DNA from: Raphanus sativus | Lineage: Eukaryota > Streptophyta > Magnoliopsida > Brassicales > Brassicaceae | Assembly: GCF_000801105.2 (NCBI RefSeq) | Contig: NW_026615359.1 | Coordinates: 1-64,000 of the forward strand | Direction: 5' to 3' | Length of the DNA stretch: 64,000 nucleotides | In this document: positions 11,101 through 23,409 of the stretch, one piece after another | How positions within the stretch are numbered: the stretch's first letter is position 1 | Layout: the number at the start of each line of letters is the position of its first letter | Notes under the pieces: generated by a model | What the model saw: the letters and a program-made list of their open reading frames with translations, nothing else | What the model was told of the DNA's origin: nothing | Database searches by the model: none | Made by a program: the position numbers and the translations under genes

Positions 11101-14100
11101 TAACAGCTCCACATGGACCATGAATCATCATATCTTTAATAATATCATAAAGCTCTGGTTCTTTGTCCTTATCTGGAATCTCAGCAGAGATAACCTTGTC
11201 AATGTCATCAGTGGTAGGAAATTTAGAGGAAGCATGCATGAACAACAGAATATGTGCATGTGGTAGCCCACGTTTCTGCCACTCAACGGTGTACATAGCT
11301 GAAATATATAAAAAAATTAGTAAAAGATTTATAAATATAACACATAATTACTCACATGACACTGTCTTCCCCAGCAGTTCTTTATCCGTTAAATCAATCA
11401 TGAGAGAATCAAGTTTGATTTTGAAAATCCTTCCAATAATATCAGGTCTGTCATCAGCAATAAGGTTCCTCTTTTGTAGATACCTGGTTATTTCAGGCCA
11501 TTTAGGATTGCAAGTGAATGTTATAAACAGATCAGGAAACCCAAAATACTTGCATATAGCCATTGCATCCATGTAGTTGTTCTTCATGTATCTTGGTCCT
11601 CCTGTGAATGAGGCTGGTAGCAAAAATCGCTCTCCTTGGTCATGCATATCCTTCTTTCCCGCATTTCCAGCCTGTTGTATAGAGTCAAATGCATCTGATC
11701 GAAGGCTTTTTGGTTCATCCTTAGACAGCAAAGCCTGTTAGACTCGATGGAGGTATAAGAATCAACCAAAAACTGCTGAAACAAACGTTTCGAATGCAGA
11801 AGTGTATGACACTCATTCTCCTTTTCTTGTTGACGAAATGCATACCACTGCCTCATACTAATATTCTGCCTCTTTAGTTTAGCAGTAGCTTCTGTTTCTC
11901 TCTTTTTTATCCCAAGTCTGAAGCCATCTTCACCATAAGTAAATATCAGAGGATATTGAAGTGCCAAGTAAGAAGGGTGAATCTCACTAATCCTCTTTAG
12001 CCAACCAGTTTGTTTCTCTTGCAGCACGATATCTCTTTTATCCATGTCCAAATTAAAATCTCCTGGAATTAATGCTGCAACCTCTGATGTTGTAGGAGTG
12101 TCATATGTCCTTCCATCTTTTGCACGACTGCTAATAATGCGCATATGGAATGTGTCCTCTGGATTAGTGTCAAATCTATCCTTTGCTGATCTAAATTGAT
12201 GGACATATGGATTGACCTCGTTTAGCATCTTCATTAATAACTCAATAACTTGTTTCCGAATTGTCTCCTTTTTAGATGTTCCGAAGTTTTCCTGTACTTT
12301 CTGCAAAGAAAAAGACACGATTATTAATATACAAAGGTTTACAAACCAAACGAAAATATAAGAAATTTAGAGACACATTATACCCAATTATAGAAGCACG
12401 GTTAGTAACTTCATTTTCTGTATCGACAATATAGAGCTGTCCAAACTTAGCAGGATCCCCAGGAGGATGCTTTAAACTACCCATCAAATGATAGTTCTCT
12501 CCTTGAAGTACAAACATCTTTAGAGGGCCACATCCTTTCGGAACTGAGCGGTCGCATTTACCACCAAGGGATGTAAATGAGAAAACCATATTTAACTGGC
12601 GAATGTTATCTCTGAAGTATATGCTTTTTGCGTCATTCCCAGAAAGTAATTGTTTCAATGTTGCTGGTGAATCCTTTAACAGTGGAAGTTGGACTTGTCC
12701 TTGACCACAACAAAGAGCAAATTTGGGTTTACGGGTGTTCTTTTTGTTTTTTATCCTTTCACCATACCACATAATAGCCCCACAATGCTCACATTTGAAA
12801 GTAGGATCACCGTCATCAATGTAACCTGTTTATTACATAAAAGCAAAATCATTAGCTGAAAATTAACAAAAAAACACAAGCGCTTTAAAAATCAAGTCAA
12901 TGACACGAACTGAGTACCATATTGTTTCCGAGAAGATGTAGCTTTTGTCATCCGCTTGCATGAAGCATCTGTAGATAACATAGGGTCGCATCCTATAGTT
13001 TCTGAATCGCTTGTGTCACTTTCTTCGCTACTGCAGTCATAGACTTGTTCGTTGTATAATTCAGACTCTTCTGATAATAAAAAAATAATAAAATTGGTTA
13101 TGGATATTTATTTAAATAGATATACATCAAAACTAAGGTAAAGAATAATAAATTTAAACCTTCATAGTCGCACTGGTATGGTTGGTCCTCATCATCCTCA
13201 CTTGAAGGATTATCATCTACACAACCATCGAATTGGGCTTCCAATGTTTTCCTAACACTATTGGTTATAGTTATACTCTCGAACTTGTCATCTCCAGCAA
13301 GTACCTTTCCCTTCCCTTTAGCTGAAAATAGTAATGGTCGAATCAGGAGTTACCAATTGTAGAAAAGTGTGAGAAGATATACAAATTGTTGGACTTATAG
13401 TATTTACCCTTAGTAGATATCTTGGTAATACATGAACGACTTGTAGAAGATGTTCCAAATTGACCAGGGAAGGTAGTGGGTGTAGGAAGTACATTGGAAA
13501 TATCAGTTAGAACCCCTGATTTGGCATTGTGTTTCTTTCTGGAAAACGTAGAGGGTGTATGGTCAGTGACATCTTTGGTTGCCGATCTCTTTCTCTTAAG
13601 AGTTGTTGAAACATTGCTAGATCCTCCAACGATGTTGCTGACGGTAGTTTGATTGCTCGATTGTGCTAATTGAAAAACATTGAATTTTCTTAGAACAAAC
13701 TCAATGACTATATATAAAACTACATATCAGAGTGTGCTCTTACACATCAACTTATGGGAATTTCTCTTCAATCTTTTTCCTTGGCCATTCTCATCTATTC
13801 CATTATCTGTATAGAAGAAGTAAAATTTTAGTATTGAGGTAAAGCAAAAATACTAAATCATGTATACAAAGATGTTTAGTGGAAGGACTAAACCAGTAGC
13901 ATCGTTGGCTCCAATAGAAATAGTCGAGGATGGTATTTTATGATGAATATTGGAGATATCAGATAGAACCCTTGGAAAAGCTTTGCTAAGAGGAATTGAA
14001 GTTCCAGTGTTGTTCATATTAGAAGTACAGGGCTGTGAATTCTCTGATTCATTGTTGTTTGATCTTCTCTTTCTTTTCCTTTGTTGTGTGGGTATCAAAT

Positions 14101-14140
14101 CTTCAGATCCTGGAGGGACATCTTTGTTTGAGTTTTTCAT
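8122..14140 (-). pseudogene. Helitron RepHel protein (HUH Rep + PIF1-like helicase), frame-shifted
   Basis: Starts about 14138 with a basic Ser/Asn-rich leader (MKNSNKD, then RKRKRRSN), followed by several short exons. Next come a Cys-rich patch (CEHCGAIMWYGE, near 12795, then ALCCGQGQ) and the Helitron N-terminal domain (ASFTGGPRYM). The HUH motif [10 protein letters not shown] lies near 11250 and the catalytic tyrosines ([10 protein letters not shown]) near 10850. The C-terminal third is a PIF1-type helicase: Walker A GFGGTGKT near 9570, Walker B IIWDEAP near 9330, motif VI YVAVSRV near 8230. In rolling-circle transposition Rep nicks and joins DNA and the helicase unwinds it. Frame changes occur near 11720, 10960, 10340, 8610 and 8550, so no full-length protein can be made without repair; all motifs are still legible, which suggests recent loss. 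Confidence 0.9.
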
Positions 14141-14504
14141 CGTGGTTTGGTAGACTGAAAATTACGGCAAACAGTTGTGATGTGTAGGTTTTCTAATTAG
14201 TTTAGTAACTTAACACGGGAATAAAATCCTCCAAAATCGTGCAGTATCTTATAAAATATTTGAATAGCTTTAATAGTAAAGATATTATATAATTCAGTAA
14301 ATATTTCCTATATTTGGCAAACTTATAATTTCAATATAATTTACATTTATATATTCTTGGTGCAGTCTGTTTTACACAACAGTATGATGATATGAAGCAT
14401 TGTCGATAGTAATATATTCTTGGTGCAGTCTGTTGATGAGGTTAATTTTTGGACTTGCCAGTATGTTTTCTAAGTAGTTTATTGACTTAATAGTAGAAAT
14501 ATAC

Positions 14505-14605
14505 AATTGGTGTGCAGGTCGAGCAGTTAAGGTTTAGAGACAGAAGCTTTATCCATTTTCAGGACATGGGACAGAGACATGACTGCTTAGCAATAGGAAC
14601 CAAAG
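14505..14605 (+). repeat. Second copy of a captured-fragment segment
   Basis: GGTTTAGAGACAGAAGCTTT followed shortly by GACATGGGACAG matches 7411-7450 on the same strand, preceded in both by a CAG that looks like an acceptor site. The two copies lie on either side of the RepHel gene, so the Helitron carries a duplicated piece of the same captured exon. Confidence 0.6.
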
Positions 14606-14922
14606 TAAGTGCATTCAAAAGCTCAAAAACGTAGTAATTAGATTTTGCAGTGAAACTCGTAGTTAGGAAAATAAACCGGAAGATTTATTCTTGTCGATGG
14701 GTCAAAATCTGAAGTTATTATCATATTTAAGCAGATTATTATTTTGGTAGGAATAAACAAAAAAAATTACAAAAATATAATAAGTAATGGGGATAAATAG
14801 ACGTATTGAAAAAATCACAAATCCAACATAATAATTGAGGAAAGCAAAAACCAAACAACTTCAAAAAATAAACTCAAAACCAAAAACACAGAAATTAAAA
14901 GGAAAATAGTCTTCTTGCAAAC

Positions 14923-17509
14923 TTAGCCACATTTCTTAGCAGCATCTTCTGCCTTCTCTTGTTTTACTTTCATTAAGCATGGTCTCTTTGTTGTGGAACT
15001 GATGTCAGGGTGAGAAATAGACTCATCTTCTTTTCTCTTACTGGATGGTGTGGACACATAGTCATTGAGTTCTTGGCTATCAGTTAAGTTAACAGAATCC
15101 TGCATAAAAAACATTGAAAGGTCGTTTAGAAATCAGTCATCAATAAAAAAAGCATCATTTCACCATAGATTATCAAAGTTAACCTCATCAACACTGGTAA
15201 TTGTCAAGGGCGGATCAGAGCTAACTGGTGTGAGTGCACCAGTCAAGCAATCGAGCCTGTCTTTGTAGATTTTTCCGACCTTGAAAATCTCAGCACCATA
15301 AGATACATTGTCCTTCTCAACATAGACTCCAAATGTGAAACTTTTTCCAATCAAATCAGTAATAGCCTCTGGTATTAAACTTGTGTCTTCAAGCTGTTAA
15401 AATATATTTCATAGATTAGTTGTCAGTAGGATGTCTAAAATATGTAAGTTCAAAAATAGATTATAATTTACCTCTTCCCAACTTCCATTAAGCAACTTGA
15501 GTGGAGTCTCAGCAACAATCCCATTAGCAACTTTGTCTAGGATCATTATTTTTGAAACACCGGTATCATCTCTGACTATCAAGTGAAGCCAGAACCTTGC
15601 GAGTTGATAGACATTGTCAAAATTTTATTAACTGTTAAACACCACTATAAGTTTGATAGAATGCGGTTCTCTTAAAGTTTTAAAAATACCTTGGTGATAC
15701 TTTGAAGACAGAGTCATCGCATGTCTCACACCACCAAATATGAGTGGTGATCTGAACTCCATTCACCTTCTTAATCTTAGTTCCGGTTTTGATCACCCTT
15801 TTCTGGCATGCATCACAACCAAAGTAATACCAGGACCAGTCCATGTCAATTTCATAGACGTAGCAAGTGACCAAACATCTACCAACCTACACTTGACAAA
15901 AAATGGTTAAATACAAATACACAATCTATACAATGTAATATATGGAATATAAAAGACTTAAACTGCTTACTTGAGTTGATCCAAGCAACTCATGGATTTT
16001 CTTAGTGGGGTATTGCAACCACTTATCACGGTGTCCAATCCTATCTGGATGACCAACTTGGTTGCTACCCTCCTCCTTACTTTCAATGAGCATTAGACTT
16101 TTCTCATCTCCAGTGTCCCTTAAAGTCACCGAAATTTTGAAGTTAGTATGCAACACAAATAACTACCATAAATAAACAATAGCTTATGCACTTACATATC
16201 TTTAAATGCTTCTGCATCTGGTATCGTAGGGTTGATGATCATTTGAGAAGCATCATAGGAGTTACAGATTTGTAGTTCTCCTGTTGCCGATACCATTTAG
16301 TAGTGTAGGAAATAGACAGTCTTGTTTATTATTTATATTCATATTATTTTATTTAGAATGAAATAGATAGGAGTTCAAATATGTACCTCTAAACTTCCCA
16401 ATTTTAGCAAACCTCAAAAGCAAAGTAACCATTCCATCGTCTTCATTGCTGGCAGAGTGGAGAATGTCGGTTAATTTGCCCCAAATGCAGCATGGTAGCC
16501 TCACATCACTAACGCGCAAGTGAAAAAGAAAGGTTAGTTATAATATGTTTTAAAAAATTTCCTATTATATTTTTTTGAATTATACAGAGGTATCCTGGCC
16601 CCATCGAAATAGTCCAGACTAGTCACGTGTTGCCACATGTCGGTCCTCTGTCCCTGGCGATGCCGAAATGTTAATTCCCCAGTGGCCGGGATTCGAACCC
16701 AGGTGGCGGAACTCACAGCTGTGAACCCTTTACCAACTGAGCTAGAAGCCCCGGTTACCTATTATATTTTTAGATGTTACAAAACTTACTTCATGTCTCT
16801 TAGGATGAATTCTAGTTTTTTACGCTGGTTCCCCCCAGAACAAAGAATTGTTTCGACATCACCACAATCCAAAACTTGGCCCAGCACATCTGTTAAAAAA
16901 ACATTGAAAATAAATAAATTGTAGGAAGTATACAATTAAATTTATAAAGTATCGCTGTAGTTCTTTACCAATTAGTAGATTTTCATCAAGTGTTCCAGTC
17001 AAAACTGTCTGGAAATCAACCAAATTAAGATACAACTCATCATTGATGAAATTGGACCGAGTCACAGCTGTTGCTTGATTGAACACAATCTTGTAGGTAT
17101 GGTTGATAGTGCGAAATGCTCCTCCAGCAGGTCTAACATGGAAGTTTCGGACATTGCGCCATGCTCCAACAGGAAGAAGCCTTCCTTTACTCTCAAAGTA
17201 AGTTTTTTTGCAGCTTCCATGGATTTTATCCCCCTTGTACATGTTACAAAAAAATTAGAAATATAACATCATTACACGCTTGTTGAAAATACAAAAAAAA
17301 AAATCATAACCAAATAACATCAGAACACATATAACCAAGTTAGGATTGCTTACATTTTCATCAGAGAAGACGAATTCCATGGTTTCCCCACCTTGATTAA
17401 TGTTCTGTGTCAAGGAATGTAGGACCTTCACATGAACAACCTTGTTAGTGTGTCTTGGTTTCAACTCGCTGATAGGGGTGATTTCTTGAGTAGCAGGTTT
17501 CAAAGCCAT
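14923..17509 (-). CDS. RPA70-like single-strand DNA-binding protein of the Helitron
   Basis: A multi-exon gene that starts MALKPATQEITPISELKPRH at 17509 (first exon 17354-17509, 52 codons, then a GT) and ends KRPCLMKVKQEK...KKCG at the TAA 14923-14925. Exons lie at about 16969-17233, 16780-16890, 16380-16505, 16195-16295, 15926-16115, 15690-15890, 15475-15610, 15185-15395 and 14923-15105. They resemble replication protein A large-subunit OB folds; the exon near 15700-15870 carries a four-cysteine zinc site (CDAC ... WWCETC) like DNA-binding domain C. RPA coats single-stranded DNA; plant Helitrons often carry such a gene. Head-to-tail with RepHel on the same strand. I saw no stop inside the exons, but the borders were called by eye. 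Confidence 0.85.
16575..16757 (-). mobile_element. tRNA-derived SINE in an RPA intron
   Basis: Reading the minus strand, TAGCTCAGTTGG (A box) and GGTTCGAATCC (B box) form a pol III promoter at the 5' end, followed by a non-tRNA body and a short A-rich tail. The direct repeat CCTATTATATTTTT flanks it at 16561-16574 and 16758-16771. It sits between two RPA exons, so it arrived after or with the Helitron and may be spliced out. Confidence 0.88.
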
Positions 17510-18392
17510 TTTTTTCGATTGAGGGGAATGAGTTTGGTGAGGAAGAGACGTAGGTATTTATAATAGGAAGAGATAATAGGTCGTAAATTAGGTATTTCGA
17601 AAACTTGCAGGCTACTCAAAATATCAAAGAGATTTTAATAGTTAATAACAATTAATAATAGTAATAAATGTAGTTACTAATTTGTTAAGATATTTATTTA
17701 GTGAATTTCGTAACATGCAATCAAGATTTTGACAATAAAAACTGGCCGAAAATTTAGGAGAATAATGGAAAGGAATGGATTTTTTAAAAATTATAGTTAC
17801 AATCGATTTGGTATAAGGAATATAGAGAATATTATGTGGATCAAATAATAAATGCTTTCCAATATTTTATGAGTTTAACGGAAAGCAAGGGATGATTTGA
17901 AAAATCATAATTATAATATATTTGGTATCGAGATCTTAAAATGTAAATTAGATTATCAAATTTTCTATATTTATTTAGGAACTACGAAATTAAAAAATTA
18001 AGATTATGTAATTTATAGTTACATATTTAAATAATAGTACAAATTTAAATAATAGTATAGAATCAGTAAATTAAAAATTAAGATTATGTAATTTAAATAG
18101 ATTTTAATAGTTTTAATATATTCATAATAGTTGAAAAATATAGATATGTAGTCTCTATATCAATTACATGTCAATTTCATGATCGTTTAAGAATGAATTT
18201 GTATTAATATTGTTTTAATTTCGTTGGACTGGTCACTTGTTAATTTCGATGGGCTGAATTTGCTGGTAGGATTTTTAAACGATGGGCCTTAATAATAGGT
18301 CTTTTTGATTGGTTAGATTATTCTCGATTTCATTTAAAAAAAGAAGGGGAAAAATTGGCAGTGGCATTTGGTGGTAAATAAGTTGGAATAGA
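17510..18392. other. 5' non-coding part of the large Helitron
   Basis: AT-rich sequence upstream of the RPA start codon; presumably its promoter and the Helitron 5' terminal region. No coding sequence. The last 60 bases hold the proposed 5' terminus. Confidence 0.55.
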
Positions 18393-20452
18393 CTAGATTT
18401 TGATCCGCGCTTTCAAAGCGCGGGTTTATTTTTCTTTATTTTTTTTAAATTGAAAAATATTTAGTAGATGTCATATTTTCATATATTTGTTTTTTTATAA
18501 AAGACTTAAACTTTTTATCTTTCTTTATCGTGTTTCATATTAAATGAGTATAGACCTGAGCACAATATCCGGACCTGAAGAACCGACCCGAAAACCAGGG
18601 TCCCGAACCGATCAGACCTGGGTGAATATCCGAATGAATTCTAAATTGCTATATCCGAAGAACCAGTCTTGAACAGAGAAATAAATGAGTACCCGAAGAT
18701 ATCCGAAATGTGAATATATATCTAAAAATATATGTTATAATTATATTTATAATTATTTTAATATTTTAAATTCATATTATAAGTTAACTATAGTAGTTAT
18801 TTCTGTACTTTTGAGTATTTTTGAATAAAATATGATATTTTGGATAAAAGTTTACCCAAAAAACTGTATAGAATGGATATTTTTGGTTACTTCTAGTTAC
18901 TTTGAGTAATTTGGATACAAAATTTGAACCGAATCGGATACTTTGGTTACTTTGAGTACAAATAACCGAACCCGTTTTAGATACTTTGGTTATTTTGTTA
19001 TTTTTCAGGTTCTTATGCATGAGAACCGAATCCACCATAAGAACCGAACCCACCCGGACCCGGAAAGATCCGACTGGAACCCGACCTGAAATTTTATAAG
19101 ACCCGAATGGGGTTTAATTTCAAAACCCGAAAAACCCGATACCCGAAAGAATCGATTCGTACCCGAATGAGTACCCGAACGTCTAGGTCTAGTGAGTATT
19201 TATGTTTAGAAAATTACACTTTATTTTTTAATAAATTAAGTTGGTATAACTCTGATAAGTTAATTTTATTATGTGGTTAATTCTTTAAATAAAAAAATTA
19301 TATACTTTTAATAAAGATTAATACTTTTCAATGAAAAAATTCATAATTTTTTATGAATGTTTAAATTATATTAAAAAAGAAAAAACATAATAATTAAGTG
19401 ATTAATTTTTGTTCACTACACAAAATATTAAGAATCATTGAAAATAAATTATTTGAACTTGGAGAAAAAAAAATAAGAATTAGATCTGATTTATTAATCG
19501 GCCCAAATGGCCCAAAAGAGATATGATGTGGGCAGTGGGCTGGATAAAAAAAAGATACAATATAGATGTATTATTAATATTACTTGATTGCACTTAATGA
19601 AATATGCAATGTTAGTAAAGAAAATAGTATTTTTAGTAAAAAAACCAATAGAATCCTGCTTTAATAGTATAAATAAGATCTTAACCTATGAAACAGATGT
19701 ATATATACTGTAAAAAGCTCGTAACAAATTTGGAATATACTTCTGAATATTTTTATTTTTAAAATATCTCTGTTTTGTAACAACCATTCATTGGTTCAAA
19801 AAAAATTCTTTAGTATGATAATTATTTTATTTGAATTGTAAAATAGATCGGATTGTAGAACAGCTCGTATCAAACTTGGAATATACCTTTGGATATTTAT
19901 ATTTTAAAAATATCCCTGTTTGTAACAACCACATATTCGTTAGTAAAAAAAAAGTATTTAGTAAATGATATAAAATGAGTTCAGGGTGTAGGTATTGTAT
20001 ATTAGAGTTTAGGTTATTAAGGAAGTGAACCCAAAGCATAAGTAGGGATGTATATGGTTCAGCTAATATATTTTGGGGTTTAGTTTCAACGTTTTGGGAT
20101 TGGACCTGAATCACTAATATTATATCCCACTTAATATATTGTATTTAATATATAGTATAAATGCATCTAAATTTACTAGTAATATGGGTTGAAACCTCTA
20201 GTATTGTTCTGAAAGTGGGCCTATTTTATATGACATTCAATTTTAATCAACGTGTAGGTTTTCAAAACAGTTTTGTTACCGAACCAAAAATTTGCAAAAG
20301 CCAATAGATTTAGGAGAAATCGTGTAATATCAAAAATACAGGATTGCCCTTAATGAAGGTGTCGATTTCTAATGAAAATGAATGACACAGGTAGTAAATA
20401 AAAGGGTATTTTAAGTAAAAAGATCAATAGGATTCTGCTTTAATAGTATAGA
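18393..20452 (-). mobile_element. Non-autonomous Helitron, directly abutting the larger one
   Basis: On the minus strand the 3' end is the same hairpin plus TCAAAATCTAG as in the larger Helitron (at 18393), and the 5' end at 20452 begins TCTATACTATTAAAGCAGAATCC with host T at 20453. There is no coding capacity. A second 5'-end-like copy (TATACTATTAAAGCAGGATTC on the minus strand) lies at about 19650-19673, with the sequence next to it also repeated (19710-19790 against 19850-19945). So this is either a duplicated-end element or two nested copies. A further repeat sits inside at 18552-19191. Confidence 0.85.
18552..19191. mobile_element. Possible small transposon rich in CCGAACCCG motifs
   Basis: Begins AGACCTGAGC and ends CTAGGTCTA, giving a short 7-bp inverted match (TAGACCT). 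Flanks ATGAGTAT (18544-18551) and GTGAGTAT (19192-19199) agree at 7 of 8 positions, as a worn hAT-type TSD would. The ends of the element are dense in ACCCGAA/GAACCG motifs, unlike the AT-rich Helitron around it. Family not recognised. Confidence 0.45.
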
Positions 20453-20642
20453 TTAGCATCCGTTACCATTTGAATAAGAGAGTGACAGCCAATATATTAC
20501 TAAACCTAAATATTTTTATTCATGTATGAAATATGAATATGTTATGTGCTGATGTATGTTTTAGCACAAAATACTTATTTATGTATTGATCGGGACTACG
20601 GTACTCTGTAGATGTATGAATTGGCGGATTTTTCTTCCATTA

Positions 20643-20958
20643 GGCCATCTCCAACCCAACTCCAAAACATCATTTTAGTGTGATTTTCACACTATTTTAG
20701 TGTAACCTCTCCAACCCAACACTTAAAATTACACTATTTTAGTGTGACACTATAATTTTACACCAAATTTGGTGTGAAATTATAGTGTTACACTAAAATA
20801 GTGTAACTTTTAGTGTTGGGTTGGAGAGGTTTAGTGTGAAAATCACACTAAAATAGTGTTTTGGAGTTGGGTTGGAGATGAATTCATTTTTGATGTTGAA
20901 ATCACACTAAAATGGTGTAACTTTGACACTATAATAGAGTTTTGGGTTGGAGATGCTC
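20643..20958. mobile_element. PIF/Harbinger-type MITE, fully palindromic
   Basis: Ends GGCCATCTCCAACCCA and, inverted, GAGCATCTCCAACCCA. A 3-bp TSD TTA lies at 20640-20642 and 20959-20961. The inside repeats TAGTGT and its complement so that the element folds on itself. TTA/TAA duplications are the PIF/Harbinger mark. Confidence 0.83.
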
Positions 20959-20961
20959 TTA

Positions 20962-21470
20962 GTCGAGCTTTGACTGACGGAAGCTGACATGAATTCATTA
21001 CATGGTTTTTCTTTAAAATATTGTCACTTTATTAGATTTTAACTTTTTTTAAAAAAGGTTTCTCCTTTCTGTTTGGACAGAGGCAACGAAAATCATGCAT
21101 GAGCATAACATATTTTTTTTGTGTGTAAATGTTAAGAAGCAGAACAGAATTTGATGACAAATTAGAAGATATGATCAAAAGAAACTGAAAGGAAAAGACA
21201 TAATCAAGAGCAAGATTGACATCGATTTGAGATCTCCTATATGAGTTATCTCTCTTTCTAAATCACCAATAGAGGAATGTGTATGAAACTCATATAAATT
21301 AAGGTTCACTAACAGAGGAATGTGTATGAAACTCATATAAATTAGGGTTAGCAGTTGCTGAGTTGGCAAATTCCAGTTAAGAATATTGAATTCATACTAC
21401 AAGTGTTGGGAACAAGAGTAATCGATATTAATTGAAAACTAAAGATTGACCGTGCAAGTTTTTGGTTTCA
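20962..21470. other. Intergenic DNA with a 43-bp direct repeat
   Basis: No gene seen. AGAGGAATGTGTATGAAACT starts at 21271 and again at 21314, a 43-bp tandem duplication in otherwise unstructured AT-rich DNA. Confidence 0.6.
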
Positions 21471-21996
21471 TTTTTATGTAGGGATTTTTGCAAAATTGAC
21501 TCAAAACATGAAGTCAAACACAAAATAATCTATGTTTTTTTTGGATTTTTCTTTTGTCATATTCACCCCACAAGTTCACATTATTTACGAAAATGCCATT
21601 AATTTTTTTTTTAAATAACATTTTTACTCTCTCAACCTCATCATCTTCATTTATTTACAAGATTGACATTGCTATCAATACATCAACCACCATGAACAAC
21701 CAATTTGAAGCTCTTAATGCATCTCAAATCAATTTATACTTATTCTTTCTCAATTATTATCAACTAAAAACAACATCTCTTTCATTTTCTCTTCATATCC
21801 ATCCAAAAAATCTCAAGATTTTGATTCTAAATTTCTTATGGTTCATAGAGCCATTGAAGCTTGCGATTCTTGGTGGGTCACTTTTGTTTGAGATTTTGGA
21901 TGCTTGGAGAAGACTTATGTGTGCTAAACAAGTTATCTCACTGGTTGAAACTATGAAATCGAGATTTTTTCCAGATCTGTTCGTCCAGACGACTTA

Positions 21997-22297
21997 GACC
22001 ATCTCCAACCCACCTCTATTTATATCTCTATATTTTTCTCTAAAATAGAGAATCTCTATTATAGAGGTGGATTTGCTCCAATGTATGCCTCTATAATAGA
22101 GTTCTTCTATTTATAGAGAAAAATATAGAGGAATCTCACTTTTTGCCTCTATATTTAGAGATGAAAATGACAAATCTCTATATTTTCCCCTATAAATAGA
22201 GGAACTCTATTATAGAGGCATACATTGGAGCAAATTCACCTTTATAATAGAGTTTCTCTATATTAAAAAAATATAGAGGTGTACATTGGAGATGCTC
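21997..22297. mobile_element. PIF/Harbinger-type MITE nested in the Mutator-like element
   Basis: Ends GACCATCTCCAACCCA... and ...GGAGATGCTC, with TSD TTA at 21994-21996 and 22298-22300. Mostly built from TATAGAG and CTCTATA blocks in inverted order. It interrupts one of the host element's GACGACTTA units. Confidence 0.83.
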
Positions 22298-22374
22298 TTA
22301 CATGGAAGTCGTCTCGCTGTAGACGATTTAACTGACTGGTCAATGCAGAGGTAAGTTTTGCATTTGACTTTTTA

Positions 22375-23122
22375 TTTGTTTTTTTAAACGACTTACTCGT
22401 CCAACTTTGTTTGATAAAAAAAATCGAGACGACTTACAGGTTAGTCGTCTAGGGAAAACGGGTTAGTTTTGCATTTGACCGGAATGTGTGAGAAATTTGA
22501 CTTTTCACAGGACGACTTACAAGTAAGTCGTCAAGTAGAAAAATAAAAAAATAAAATTATGTTTTTTCTAGACGACTAACTTGTAAGTTGTATGAAGTTA
22601 GTTTTGCAATTGAAATATTAAACAAATATATTTTTTTCTAAACGACTTACACGTTAGTCGTCTCGAGTTTTTTTATCTAGACGACTAACTGTAAGTCGTC
22701 CAGGATTTTATTCCGAGATTCTGGTCAAACATTGTTAATCTTGGACGACTTACATGTTAGTCGTCTAGAAAAAAAAAAACTTTTTTTTGTTTAATATTTC
22801 AATTGCAAAACTAACCTGAGACGACTTACAAGTTAGTCTTCTAGAAAAAATAAAATATTAATTTTTAAATTTTTTACTGGACGACTAACTTGTAAGTCGT
22901 CCAAGAAAAATCAAATTTCTGACAAATTCTGGTCAAATGCAAAACTAATCTGTTTTTTCTAGACGACTAACCTGTAAGTCGTCTCAATTTTTTTTATCAA
23001 ACAAAGTTGGACGAGTAACCCGTAAGTTGTCTAGGTTAAAAATCAATTGCAAAACTAACCTAAATGGACAACTTCATACGACTTATGTGGAAGTCGTCCA
23101 GACGACCTTTGTGGAAGTCGTC
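22375..23122. repeat. Array of about 12 short palindromes inside one large palindrome
   Basis: Units of the form GACGACTTAC-n-GTAAGTCGTC or GACGACTAAC-n-GTTAGTCGTC occur about every 40-80 bases (near 22431, 22510, 22569, 22641, 22679, 22742, 22821, 22879, 22959, 23008, 23078, 23100). In addition 22375-22700 is largely the reverse complement of 22710-23040 (for example TTTTGCAATTGAAATATTAA against its mirror at 22795-22815), centred near 22707. The structure is thus palindromic at two scales. Confidence 0.85.
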
Positions 23123-23409
23123 TGTGTCAATGTTTAATAAACTTTAATTTTCTCCAAACCTATAAAGACTTTTTAATATATTTTTTTGTTAATTCATGTA
23201 TATTAGTCAATATTAGGATTACTGAATGAAATTTATAACTTAATTAGTGATATTTATGAGGTTACCAACATTCATGTTAATTAAAGTTTCTAACACCTCC
23301 GAGAAGACTTATGTGGAAGACTTCTACGCTAGTTTTTGAATAACTTGTATTTTTAAGTGTGTTAAGTAGCTTCAAGATATGTAAAACTTATATTTTTAAA
23401 ATGTGTTTT

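Larger units (their letters stand above)
5128..18392 (-). mobile_element. 13.3 kb Helitron with Rep-helicase and RPA genes
   Basis: The 3' end (read on the minus strand) is the hairpin CCCGCGCTTTGAAAGCGCGG followed by ATCAAAATCTAG and host T, the standard plant Helitron terminus (hairpin, then CTAG, inserted between A and T). The 5' end is placed at 18392, where the minus strand starts TCTATTCCAACTTATTTACC. Inside, all on the minus strand, are an RPA70-like gene (14923-17509) and a RepHel gene (8122-14140), the gene set of autonomous plant Helitrons. RepHel is frame-shifted, so the copy is no longer self-sufficient. Segments at 5570-7500 look like captured host sequence. A SINE has landed in an RPA intron. 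The 5' boundary is less certain than the 3'. Confidence 0.85.

Noticed and set aside
21554..21997. 147-codon frame at the left of the Mutator-like element
   Set aside because: AT-rich, low complexity, no recognisable motif, and ends at the MITE insertion point.
22375..23122. CRISPR-like regularly spaced repeats
   Set aside because: Units vary in sequence, orientation and spacing, have no unique spacers of constant length, and the DNA is plant nuclear within a TSD-bounded transposon.
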